In this document: positions 7,816 to 15,645 of the stretch, piece by piece | How positions within the stretch are numbered: the stretch's first letter is position 1 | Layout of the letters: each line of letters opens with the position of its first letter | Origin: JAAYTL01 sp031460505 | Lineage (GTDB): Bacteria; Bacillota; Clostridia; Tissierellales; Tissierellaceae | NCBI GenBank assembly: GCA_031460505.1 | Contig: JAVKTT010000011.1 | Coordinates: forward strand, 1 to 46,245 | Reading direction: 5' to 3' | DNA: 46,245 nt | Position numbers and translations under genes: made by a program | The notes under the pieces: generated by a model | Databases searched by the model: none | The model's input: the letters and a program-made list of their open reading frames with translations, nothing else | Told to the model about the DNA's origin: nothing

Positions 7816-8794
7816 AATCTCCCTCCAGTATTTTAGGGTCTATGACTCCATAAATTATATTTGCAATAGTGTTACCAGTAAAGACAAATAAAGCGCTGAA
7901 TATTGTAATCCCTAATAACAATGGCACATCACTTCTAAGACCTGCTTGAACAGCTGCCAGACCTAGGCCAGGGTATGAAAATACTTGTTCAACTAATATA
8001 CTCCCTGCAAACAACTCACCAAAAAAAGAAAATTGAAGGGTAATTATTGGAATTAATGTATTTCTAATTCCATGGTCCTTGATTATTTGGTAATCACTTC
8101 TACCTCTTGCTCTTGCAAATAGAACATAATCACTTTGAAGAACTGAAATTATCTTTTCTCTAGTATGTAAAGCAATTTGACCAAATGATGCAATACTCAA
8201 AGTCAAAACTGGTAATATCATATGATGTATTCTAGTAGCCAGACTAATTTCACTAGAAATCTCGCCCATAGGTAGACTTAAACCAATAGGAAACCAGCCT
8301 AAATACACAGAGAACACCATAATAAAAAGTATCCCTATCCAAAAGCTAGGAGTAGATAGCAATAATAAACATAGGGATTTAATAGCTCTGTCTAATAGAC
8401 TTTCCTTATATAGGCCCATTATAATCCCTAAAATATAGCCAACAATTCCTGATAAAACCCAAGCAAGTGCCATAAGTGAAATAGAGTTAATAAACTTTTC
8501 TTGAATAATATCTATTACTGATCTTCTATAAATTAAGGAAACACCAAAGTCTCCTTTAAGAATAGCCTCAAACCATGATTTGAATCTATCTGGAGGAGAC
8601 TTATCCAGTCCCCAAGTTTCACCAATGTTTTCTCTTTGTTCAGGGCTTACAGCAACTCCAGCTCCAACATAGGCTTGAACTGGATCGATTGGCGATAAAC
8701 TTACTAGAAAAAATGAAGTAATTGTTACTGCTACTAATAATGTAATTAACCGTATTAAATTTGAAATAATACTCTTAAATACCCCAGCTGTCAT
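7808..8794 (-). CDS. ABC transporter permease, NikB/DppB-like
   Basis: A 328-residue membrane protein: N-terminal helix, the periplasmic segment with the GLDKSPPDRFKSWF region typical of DppB/NikB, then the permease domain with five or six helices and a coupling loop around ARGRSDYQIIKDHGIRNTLIP. It ends EGDYD. It lies 14 bp after the binding-protein gene and overlaps the NikC-like gene, so it is the first permease of the importer. Confidence 0.9.
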   Translation of the reverse strand: MTAGVFKSIISNLIRLITLLVAVTITSFFLVSLSPIDPVQAYVGAGVAVSPEQRENIGETWGLDKSPPDRFKSWFEAILKGDFGVSLIYRRSVIDIIQEKFINSISLMALAWVLSGIVGYILGIIMGLYKESLLDRAIKSLCLLLLSTPSFWIGILFIMVFSVYLGWFPIGLSLPMGEISSEISLATRIHHMILPVLTLSIASFGQIALHTREKIISVLQSDYVLFARARGRSDYQIIKDHGIRNTLIPIITLQFSFFGELFAGSILVEQVFSYPGLGLAAVQAGLRSDVPLLLGITIFSALFVFTGNTIANIIYGVIDPKILEGDYD

Positions 8795-8808
8795 AATGCA
8801 CCTCTATC

Positions 8809-10392
8809 TTAATTCCATTTCCAATGTTTTAGATTTGCCACCAATGGCCAAGCATGACCATGAGGGTGTATCTTTTGTTCACCAATATCTAATCCTTCTC
8901 TAACATAATATAAATGATCAACATTTACTAACCATACCCAAGGACTTTCTCCTTCAGTGGATACCCCTGCACTTCCGTCCCATTGAACTTTTTTCCAATA
9001 TTCATATGATTCATCTAAATCTTTTGATGACATCGCCATGTCAATGTACTCATCTACTTTATCATTTGAGAAGTTCTCTGGATTATAATAGTCTTTGCCC
9101 ATATTATCACTATGGTATAGTAGATATGTTTCTATAGGATTTTGAGTTCCCCAGCCCATGAGTACTGCATCTTTATACATTCTTTGGTCAATAACATCCC
9201 AACTAGTTCCTTCAATATTTATCTTGATACCTAATTCTTCAGCTTGCAAAGATGTAGCAGTAGCTAGAGCTTGTCTTGTAGAATCCGATGCGCTATATAA
9301 TAGATTAAACTCTGCTTTCAGACCACCTCTTTCTCTAATACCATCATCATCTGAATCAATCCATCCAGCATCTCCTAATATTTTCTTAGCCTTTTCCGTG
9401 TCATACTCTACGATAGCCTCTTCATTTCCCCAAGGCATACCATCACATTCAGTGAAAGCTGGTCGCCCATATCCGTTTAGAACATCTCTTACAAAGGCTT
9501 CTCTATCTATTCCATAAGACAGTGCTCTTCTAATAGCAATATCAGATGTTACATTATTTCCCACATCAAAACCCATATTATTTTTACCCTGTTCATTCAC
9601 ATATGGTAGTACTAACCCACGATTATCTATGCTTTCAAGGCTTTTTAACTCCATATTAGGTATTGATTGGTTTGCTAAATCAGGTGTAACAGCGACCACA
9701 TCTGCTTGACCAGCTTTAGCAACAGCTAATGCAGCATCTTCACTTAAAAATAATATAGTCACCTTCTTTATCTCTGGTATATCACCATAATAATTTTCAT
9801 TTGCCAACATGACTATTTGTTGTCCTTTATCCCACTGAGCTAAAGTATATGGACCACTGCCTATTGGATTTTCACCGTAATTTGGGTCATAAGCATGTTT
9901 CGGTACTATGCCTGTGGCAACTACAGTATATGTAAATGATAAATCAGGCTTATGTAATTTGAACTCGATGGTAAAGTCATCTAGTTTCTTAATGCTCTCC
10001 ATATTTGTTAAGTCCACTATTGACCCACTGTTCTTTGCAGTTTCAAATGTAAATACAACATCCTCAGCTGTAACCTGCTCACCATCAGTAAAAAATGCAT
10101 CTTCTCTCAATTTAAAAGTCCAAGTTAATCCGTCTTCGCTTATGGAGTATTCCGTAGCTAAATCATAGATAATTCCCATATTTTTATCAGTATCAATCAA
10201 TGTACTTTGAAATAATGGGTTTCCGTATCTACCCCATCCTGTACACGGGTCAAATCCACCATCCGGCTCACTGCCTATAGCCATTACCAAATCATCTCTC
10301 GCAACGTTTTCTACACTAGTATCTACAGTACAACCTACTACTGTAGCCATAAGCATTATCGCAATTAAAAATAAAACTACAATCTTTTTCAT
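8809..10392 (-). CDS. Substrate-binding lipoprotein of the nickel/peptide-type ABC importer
   Basis: A 527-residue family 5 extracellular solute-binding protein. It has a lipoprotein signal peptide, with the lipobox ending VVGC at residues 18-21. Family blocks include PLFQSTLID, GLTWTFKLREDAFFTDG, IPKHAYDP, GSGPYTLAQW and RRALSYGIDREAF. The mature start DPCTGWGRYGNP resembles nickel-type members. The C-terminal end has a His-containing IHPHGHAWP stretch that could help bind metal. First gene of the operon; leader and promoter are at 10393-10575. Nickel is inferred from co-transcription with larE, larB and larC; a peptide or metallophore complex remains possible. Confidence 0.85.
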   Translation of the reverse strand: MKKIVVLFLIAIMLMATVVGCTVDTSVENVARDDLVMAIGSEPDGGFDPCTGWGRYGNPLFQSTLIDTDKNMGIIYDLATEYSISEDGLTWTFKLREDAFFTDGEQVTAEDVVFTFETAKNSGSIVDLTNMESIKKLDDFTIEFKLHKPDLSFTYTVVATGIVPKHAYDPNYGENPIGSGPYTLAQWDKGQQIVMLANENYYGDIPEIKKVTILFLSEDAALAVAKAGQADVVAVTPDLANQSIPNMELKSLESIDNRGLVLPYVNEQGKNNMGFDVGNNVTSDIAIRRALSYGIDREAFVRDVLNGYGRPAFTECDGMPWGNEEAIVEYDTEKAKKILGDAGWIDSDDDGIRERGGLKAEFNLLYSASDSTRQALATATSLQAEELGIKINIEGTSWDVIDQRMYKDAVLMGWGTQNPIETYLLYHSDNMGKDYYNPENFSNDKVDEYIDMAMSSKDLDESYEYWKKVQWDGSAGVSTEGESPWVWLVNVDHLYYVREGLDIGEQKIHPHGHAWPLVANLKHWKWN

Positions 10393-10414
10393 TTTTACAT
10401 CAGTCCCCTTTCCT

Positions 10415-10456
10415 CATCAAAAAAACCACGAAGTAGCCTACATTTTAGTAAGCAAA
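10415..10456 (-). terminator. Leader terminator / attenuator of the transporter-lar operon
   Basis: On the minus strand, 11-base arms AAACCACGAAG and CTTCGTGGTTT form a strong stem around a loop of about 25 bases, followed at once by a T-run. It lies between the promoter and the first gene, with its own ribosome binding site downstream, so it can only act as a conditional terminator or RNA-stabilising element. Upstream, bases around 10529-10534 (minus GCTTCG) could pair with the first arm and act as an anti-terminator. No known riboswitch class was recognised. Confidence 0.6.
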
Positions 10457-10566
10457 ACCTTCGTGGTTTGATTCGATTATTGAATTTTAATTTAGTTTTT
10501 CTTTTCAATTTTTTATGTATTGCTTTTCGAAGCCGTTTTTACTGTTTTCGTAACAGTTTCTAGTAC

Positions 10567-10575
10567 ATTATAGCA
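10567..10575 (-). promoter_or_regulatory. Extended -10 promoter of the nickel importer / lar operon
   Basis: The minus strand reads TGCTATAAT, a perfect extended -10, with no good -35 hexamer. Transcription would begin near 10560, giving a leader of about 165 bases. The start of the leader can form two small hairpins, ACTGTT...AACAGT and GCTT...AAGC. Confidence 0.65.
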
Positions 10576-10610
10576 TAAAACTAAAAAAAATGTTGGGAAA
10601 TCGGTATTTT

Positions 10611-11735
10611 TTATTTTATATATTTTCTAGGCACCCTCATAGATACTTGACTAATTATTTCAGTTCTTACGGATTCTACTATATCATTGATGTCTAAAAG
10701 AGTAATTTCTTTCTCATCAGATTTTCCGATCAATATTACATCTGTTCCGACTTCTACTCCATCAATATCCGTAATATCAACCATGCACATATCCATACAA
10801 ATATTCCCAACTATTGGAGCAAATTGATTATTTATTAATACTTTACCTTTTGATGATAATCTTCTTGGAAAACCATCGCAATAACCTACTGGTAATGTAG
10901 CAATTATACTATCTCTTTTAGTTGTATATACTCCACTATAACTTATCTGTTTACCTGCTAGAACAGATTTTATAAGTACTACTTTAGTTTTAAATAAAAA
11001 TATTGATTGATTTGCTATCTTACCTTTAGTGGAACATGGTGGATATAATCCATAAATTAAACATCCTAATCTAACCATATCCAGTTGATATTCAGGGTAC
11101 TCTAAAAAACCACCACTACTTAATATGTGCTTAATCTGAATATTAATGTTTTCATTTTCAAGCTGTTTTAATAAATCCATAAAACAATTGATTTGTTTAA
11201 TAGTAAATTCTTTATCACCATCATAAACCTTTGACAAGTGAGTATATATACCTTCTACTATTATATTATTTAGTTTTATAATTTCTACTATTTGTTTTAC
11301 TGTAATATCTGATGCTTTCAATCCTATTCTATTCATTCCAGAATCTATCTTTATATGAATCTTTGATATTTTATCCTTCTCTTTTGATAAACGACTTAAC
11401 TCTTTAGCACTTTCCATATCAAATATAGTTTGTGTTAATTCTAAGTCTACTACGATATCCAAGGAATTTATTGGTGTATATCCTAATATAAGTATTGGTG
11501 CGCTTATTCCCTTATTCCTTAAATAAATCGCTTCATCTAGTATTGCTACTGCAATATATTCCACACCATACTCTAAGGATGCCTTAGCGATTTCATAGAT
11601 ACCACATCCATATGCATTTGCTTTTACAACTGCACATATTTTTGTATTAGGATTCTTATACTTATTAATTGCATCAAAGTTTTTCTTTAGAACATTAAGA
11701 TTAATTTCTAATCTAGTAGGCCTTATATAATTCAT
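10611..11735 (-). CDS. alr: Alanine racemase
   Basis: A 374-residue PLP enzyme of fold type III. The PLP lysine lies in AVVKANAYGCG, and the C-terminal domain holds the catalytic tyrosine in SYSGVYTTKRDS, with PVGYCDGFPR and VGNICMDMCMVDIT. It interconverts L- and D-alanine, either for peptidoglycan or for catabolism of D-amino acids. I choose the ATG at 11735, 7 bases after GGAGG, rather than the ATG two codons earlier, which is only 1 base from it. It lies downstream of the IlvC-like gene and a hairpin, so it may be read from that transcript or separately. Confidence 0.92.
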   Translation of the reverse strand: MNYIRPTRLEINLNVLKKNFDAINKYKNPNTKICAVVKANAYGCGIYEIAKASLEYGVEYIAVAILDEAIYLRNKGISAPILILGYTPINSLDIVVDLELTQTIFDMESAKELSRLSKEKDKISKIHIKIDSGMNRIGLKASDITVKQIVEIIKLNNIIVEGIYTHLSKVYDGDKEFTIKQINCFMDLLKQLENENINIQIKHILSSGGFLEYPEYQLDMVRLGCLIYGLYPPCSTKGKIANQSIFLFKTKVVLIKSVLAGKQISYSGVYTTKRDSIIATLPVGYCDGFPRRLSSKGKVLINNQFAPIVGNICMDMCMVDITDIDGVEVGTDVILIGKSDEKEITLLDINDIVESVRTEIISQVSMRVPRKYIK

Positions 11736-11751
11736 AATCATTCCTCCATTT

Positions 11752-11809
11752 ATAGAGTAAAAAGAAGGTCACATTAGTGATAAATGTGACCTTATAATAG
11801 AGTAAAAAG
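11752..11809 (-). terminator. Hairpin between ilvC-like gene and alr, flanked by 13-bp direct repeats
   Basis: Arms AAGGTCACATT (11765-11775) and AATGTGACCTT (11783-11793) form an 11-bp stem with a 7-base loop; on the minus strand a T-rich run follows, so it can end the ilvC-like transcript. Two perfect copies of ATAGAGTAAAAAG (11752-11764, 11797-11809) flank it. The same stem sequence recurs at 14204-14233. Confidence 0.6.
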
Positions 11810-11835
11810 CTTATTTAGTTGATTAATTTAAATGT

Positions 11836-12843
11836 TTAAGCTAGAGAAGGTTCTGCATTGCCACTTAGATTCTTCTTAACTTCTTCTTCCGCCTTACTTA
11901 TTGGGCTATCATACGCATTTTGTAATAATTCATTATACTCAGCTAAGTCGTTGTCTTTTACCTTTTCCCATTCTTCAGCGAATCCGCCATTTTTTATATT
12001 GTCATATTGTTTTTCTAAGAATTCTCTTATATATGTTGTATCAACTTGATTATATCTTGATAATTGACCATATTGACTAGTTCTTGAATGCATTGGTAAT
12101 TGTTTAAACAAACCAACATCAGCCATTTTTTCCATCATAACAGCAGCTTCTTTTGAAAGATATAATTCTGTTAAAATTGATTCTGGTGAGTGTCCTTTAC
12201 TCACTAATAATTCAAATACTTCATTCATAACATTCATTATAAGAGGCCATACCGCCTGTTCACTCATTAAATCTAAATATGTTTCATCATCAAAAGTGAC
12301 TTCTATTGCACCTGATTTTGTAGAGCCAATAGCCTTTGCTAGTCCTAATGCGATATCATGAGCATTTCCTGACGCATCCTGTTCTACAACTAGAAAAGCT
12401 GGAAAACCTTGTCCCGATACAAATGTTTCTCTAACGCCATTTCCAATCATTCTAGGTGCTACCATTATTACATCTATGTTGCTCTTAGGTTTAATGTGTC
12501 CAAAGCTGATGTTGTATCCGGAAGAAAAGTTTAACACGTCCCCATCTTTTAAATTAGGCTCTATTTCATTTGCATATACTTCGGGAGCTACTTCATCAGG
12601 AATAAGTATAAATATAATATCTGCTAATTTACTTGCCTCCGCAATTGAGTAAACTTCAAATCCATCTTCATTAACTGTATTATATGCTTCTGGTCTACTA
12701 GTACCAACAACAATTTTCTTTACCCCTGAATCCTTCATATTAAGAGCTTGAGCTCTTCCTTGATTACCATAACCAATTATTGCAACTACCTTATCCGCTA
12801 CCGTTTCAATTCTTGCATCATTATCATAATATATTTTTCCCAT
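11836..12843 (-). CDS. KARI-fold (IlvC-like) NAD(P)-binding protein with altered active site
   Basis: A 335-residue protein that aligns along its length with class I ketol-acid reductoisomerase: KIYYDNDA, the nucleotide-binding GYGNQGRAQALNMKDSG, VIMVAPR, QDASGNAHDIALGLAKAIG and the metal-site DLMSEQAV block. The active site differs, though. The catalytic His of AHGFNIHFG is Ser108 (second His is Ser113), the Lys of APKGPGH is Arg131, the second C-terminal metal Glu is Ser230 and the substrate serine is Met251. D191, E195 and E226 remain. I infer a changed reaction, perhaps a simple reductase. It has its own promoter and shares an operator with the PLP-enzyme gene at 15646-16863. The start at 12843 follows AGGAGG; a longer frame to 12906 would run through the operator. 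Confidence 0.8.
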   Translation of the reverse strand: MGKIYYDNDARIETVADKVVAIIGYGNQGRAQALNMKDSGVKKIVVGTSRPEAYNTVNEDGFEVYSIAEASKLADIIFILIPDEVAPEVYANEIEPNLKDGDVLNFSSGYNISFGHIKPKSNIDVIMVAPRMIGNGVRETFVSGQGFPAFLVVEQDASGNAHDIALGLAKAIGSTKSGAIEVTFDDETYLDLMSEQAVWPLIMNVMNEVFELLVSKGHSPESILTELYLSKEAAVMMEKMADVGLFKQLPMHSRTSQYGQLSRYNQVDTTYIREFLEKQYDNIKNGGFAEEWEKVKDNDLAEYNELLQNAYDSPISKAEEEVKKNLSGNAEPSLA

Positions 12844-12867
12844 ATTAATGACCTCCTTTTTTTCTGC

Positions 12868-12936
12868 GACATCGGACATCGGATGTCTGTATTTATAAGA
12901 TAACACATAAGAAATATAATGTCAACAAGCAAATGT
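12868..12936 (-). promoter_or_regulatory. Promoter and operator of the IlvC-like gene
   Basis: On the minus strand TTGACA is followed after 17 bases by TATCTT. Directly downstream, at 12868-12887, the plus strand reads GACATCGGACATCGGATGTC, containing a perfect 13-bp palindrome GACATCGGATGTC. The same arrangement with an 18/20 identical element lies before the PLP-enzyme gene at 16977-16996. It is a good candidate site for the FCD/GntR regulator at 17124-17816. Confidence 0.7.
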
Positions 12937-12965
12937 ATAAATTTATTCATTTTTATCTATATTTA

Positions 12966-14174
12966 TTAGACTATCAATCTATTTAATAATAGATAATATC
13001 CAATAGTTAGGATGCAAAATATTGTAATTATAGGTATAGTTTTTTTGATTAAATCAACCATCGATGTATCAAAGTATTCAGTAACTATAGTAAGGCATAC
13101 ATGGGTAGGTGAAATTTGCATACCTGCATATGCAAAGCTCATAAGCAAAATTAATAAGGGAGTCCCTCCATTTGAAATCGCAGCAAATGCCATTGGTACC
13201 CCTAAAGCGATAATCGCGTTAGCCCCACTAACAATTGAGCCTATCAGAAAAATCAATGCAAATGCTATAGATGTAGGTATTGGCAATTTATTAAATAGAG
13301 TAGGTAATTCATTTATTACTCCAGTGTCTGTGATAATATCTTTAAAAATCATAACAGCAACTGTACTACTCATAATTCTATTATCATATGCTGAAATAAA
13401 CATTGGTTTTAATTCTGTAGATCTAAATTTATTGATTATTACGGACAAAAATATTGTTATCAGAGTTGCAGTAAACACTTGCAAATCAAATATTAATATC
13501 AGAACAATAGTAAAAGTAATTGTCCAAAGACTTTTAAAAAGATTAAGTAAGTCTGTTTTTTTATTCCCAGAACCTTCGTAGCCTGTTTCCTTTGGTAATC
13601 TTTTCAAATAAAAAATATCCCCTAAAACAAATAACAAAATAACTATTGGTATCATACCCAGAATAAACATACTCATATGTACATCTGTTAATTGAGATGC
13701 CAGAATTATTGAGGAATATGTAGGCAAGAAACTTTCTGGAATATGCCTATAGTAGCTGGTGATAAATGCTTTATCTTCTTTACTAAAAAAATCACCACAG
13801 GCAGTGTCTACCATAGGACCCGCAATTACAACTGCACCGGGAGAAGGTAATAATCCTATGAAAAATGGAGCTAAAGATGCATTCACTCTTCTACTATTAA
13901 ACAATCCATTTAATGACCTTTGAGCTAAGTCTAAGTCTCCTCTTTTTTCAAGCATTCTTTGAAGAAATGTTATTACATAGAATGATAATAGTATTGTAAT
14001 AGTGGTTCTATCAGTCATTGAATGAAATGATATTTTTAGTGTGCTACTAAAACCTATATTATAAAGGATACTAGCAACAACTGCTCCCACTAGTATTGAT
14101 AAGTAAAGAGGCTTTCTCATTTTTATTAAAATTATTATTATTATGAATACTATCAATAGTTTTATTAGATCCAA
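12966..14174 (-). CDS. DUF401-family integral membrane protein (putative permease)
   Basis: A 402-residue very hydrophobic protein with about ten membrane helices. It has the marks shared by DUF401 proteins: FFIGLLPSPGAVVIAGPMVD in the first half, YYRHIPESFLP, and ISPTHVCLTIVTEYF near the end. A second member lies at 31339-32556. The family resembles anion and gluconate-type carriers, but its substrate is not known to me. The start is TTG at 14174 after AGGAG. It follows the NhaC-family gene with only a hairpin between them and probably belongs to the same amino-acid catabolic cluster. Confidence 0.8.
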   Translation of the reverse strand: MDLIKLLIVFIIIIILIKMRKPLYLSILVGAVVASILYNIGFSSTLKISFHSMTDRTTITILLSFYVITFLQRMLEKRGDLDLAQRSLNGLFNSRRVNASLAPFFIGLLPSPGAVVIAGPMVDTACGDFFSKEDKAFITSYYRHIPESFLPTYSSIILASQLTDVHMSMFILGMIPIVILLFVLGDIFYLKRLPKETGYEGSGNKKTDLLNLFKSLWTITFTIVLILIFDLQVFTATLITIFLSVIINKFRSTELKPMFISAYDNRIMSSTVAVMIFKDIITDTGVINELPTLFNKLPIPTSIAFALIFLIGSIVSGANAIIALGVPMAFAAISNGGTPLLILLMSFAYAGMQISPTHVCLTIVTEYFDTSMVDLIKKTIPIITIFCILTIGYYLLLNRLIV

Positions 14175-14203
14175 GATAATTCTCCTAACTTAATTACATT
14201 TGT

Positions 14204-14233
14204 AAAGGTCACATTATTTGTAATGTGACCTTT
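14204..14233. terminator. Hairpin between nhaC-like gene and DUF401 gene
   Basis: Perfect 13-bp arms, AAAGGTCACATTA (14204-14216) and its complement (14221-14233), with a 4-base loop. It carries the same stem core GGTCACATT as the hairpin at 11765-11793. T-tails are short on both strands, so it may limit read-through into the DUF401 gene instead of stopping it fully. Confidence 0.6.
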
Positions 14234-14242
14234 TATTATATC

Positions 14243-15613
14243 TTAATTGTTACTAATTTCTACTACTTCTTCAGGATATTGATCTATGCCTTCCTTTTCT
14301 TCTTTTGTTCTCAGTAAACCAAATTGGATTGTAATTATAGCGAATACAGCTAACAAGAACGGATAATAATTAAATTTGATTACCTCTAAAGGTGAACGCT
14401 TAGCTAATTCCATAGCTAATAGTATTTGCCCACCTTGTGGTACAAACCCTTGTACAACACAACTAAATATATCAAGCAAACTAGCTAATCTTTTTCTTGC
14501 AATATTATACTTTTTACCTATTTCCAAAGCTAGTGGTGCAGAAAGTATAATAGCTATAGTATTATTTGCTAGAGCAGCATCTATAAGAGAAACTAAAGCT
14601 GATATGCCGTATTCAGCACCTCTACGAGATTTTATTCTGCTCAGTATCTTAGTCATAAGCCAATCAATACCACCATACTCATTTACTATTCCAGATAAAC
14701 CTCTAATTAGTAAAGATGTTATTACTAACCCGCTCATTCCAGCCATACCACTTGCAACAGCTTTAGAAAATCCTATTATATTTAAACTACCAGTTACCAG
14801 GCCTATAATTCCTGCAAATATTGTTCCACCTAACAATACAACTATTACATTTACACCTACAATTGCACTAATTAGTACAACAACATAAGGGAGTACTTTA
14901 ATAAGTTGGAATGGGTAGTCGCCTTCTAGACTGCCAGCGGTTCCTGCAATACCATATATTATTATACTAACTATGGCAGCTGGTAAAGCAATAAGTAAGT
15001 TCATCCTAAACTTATCTTTCATTTCAGCACCTACACCACGAGTAGCAGCTATAGTTGTATCAGAAATTATTGATAGGTTATCACCAAACATTGCCCCACC
15101 AACAACTGCAGCTATAGCGATAGCTGGATTTAGATTTGTAGTTTCAGATATTCCTATTGCAATGGGTCCTATTGCCGCAATTGTTCCCATTGATGTACCC
15201 ATAGCAGTAGCAATAAATAGAGATATTATGAACACCCCTGATAGTATGAATTGTTGAGGAATAATTGTCAATCCTAAGTTAACTGTTGATTCAACTCCGC
15301 CCATAGCCTTAGCAACACTAGCAAAAGCACCAGCTAGTAAAAATATCAAACACATTAGTATAACTCCAGAGTCTCCAGCAGAACTTGAAAAAATTTCAAC
15401 CTTCTCATCAAGAGATTGTTTCCCCATGAACAATGCCACGATGAGACCAACTATTAATGCTGTTTCTCTCGGTACTTGTTTAAAAGGTTCTTCTGTGCCC
15501 ATAATGGTAAAAAGTATGCCAGCTCCCAAATATACGCCTAAAAATACTAATAATGGTAAAAATGCCAAACCCCCATAATTTTTCTTTTCTAATCCAGCTT
15601 GATTATTTTTCAT
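14243..15613 (-). CDS. NhaC-family Na+/H+ antiporter-type carrier
   Basis: A 456-residue membrane protein with about twelve helices and NhaC-family blocks such as GTSMGTIAAIGPIAIGI, GGAMFGDNLSIISDTTIAA and LIDAALANNTIAIILSAPLA. Members exchange Na+ for protons or carry organic acids and amino acids; a branch called MetT is a predicted methionine carrier. Its position 33 bp after a methionine gamma-lyase-like gene suggests uptake of a sulfur amino acid or export of a product. That role is inference from context. Confidence 0.85.
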   Translation of the reverse strand: MKNNQAGLEKKNYGGLAFLPLLVFLGVYLGAGILFTIMGTEEPFKQVPRETALIVGLIVALFMGKQSLDEKVEIFSSSAGDSGVILMCLIFLLAGAFASVAKAMGGVESTVNLGLTIIPQQFILSGVFIISLFIATAMGTSMGTIAAIGPIAIGISETTNLNPAIAIAAVVGGAMFGDNLSIISDTTIAATRGVGAEMKDKFRMNLLIALPAAIVSIIIYGIAGTAGSLEGDYPFQLIKVLPYVVVLISAIVGVNVIVVLLGGTIFAGIIGLVTGSLNIIGFSKAVASGMAGMSGLVITSLLIRGLSGIVNEYGGIDWLMTKILSRIKSRRGAEYGISALVSLIDAALANNTIAIILSAPLALEIGKKYNIARKRLASLLDIFSCVVQGFVPQGGQILLAMELAKRSPLEVIKFNYYPFLLAVFAIITIQFGLLRTKEEKEGIDQYPEEVVEISNN

Positions 15614-15645
15614 AATTTAACCCTCCACCCTAATAGTAGGTATTT

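Noticed and set aside
12844..12906. Longer N-terminus for the IlvC-like protein
   Set aside because: It would place the candidate operator and start site inside the coding region, while the ATG at 12843 has an AGGAGG site and matches the usual KARI start.
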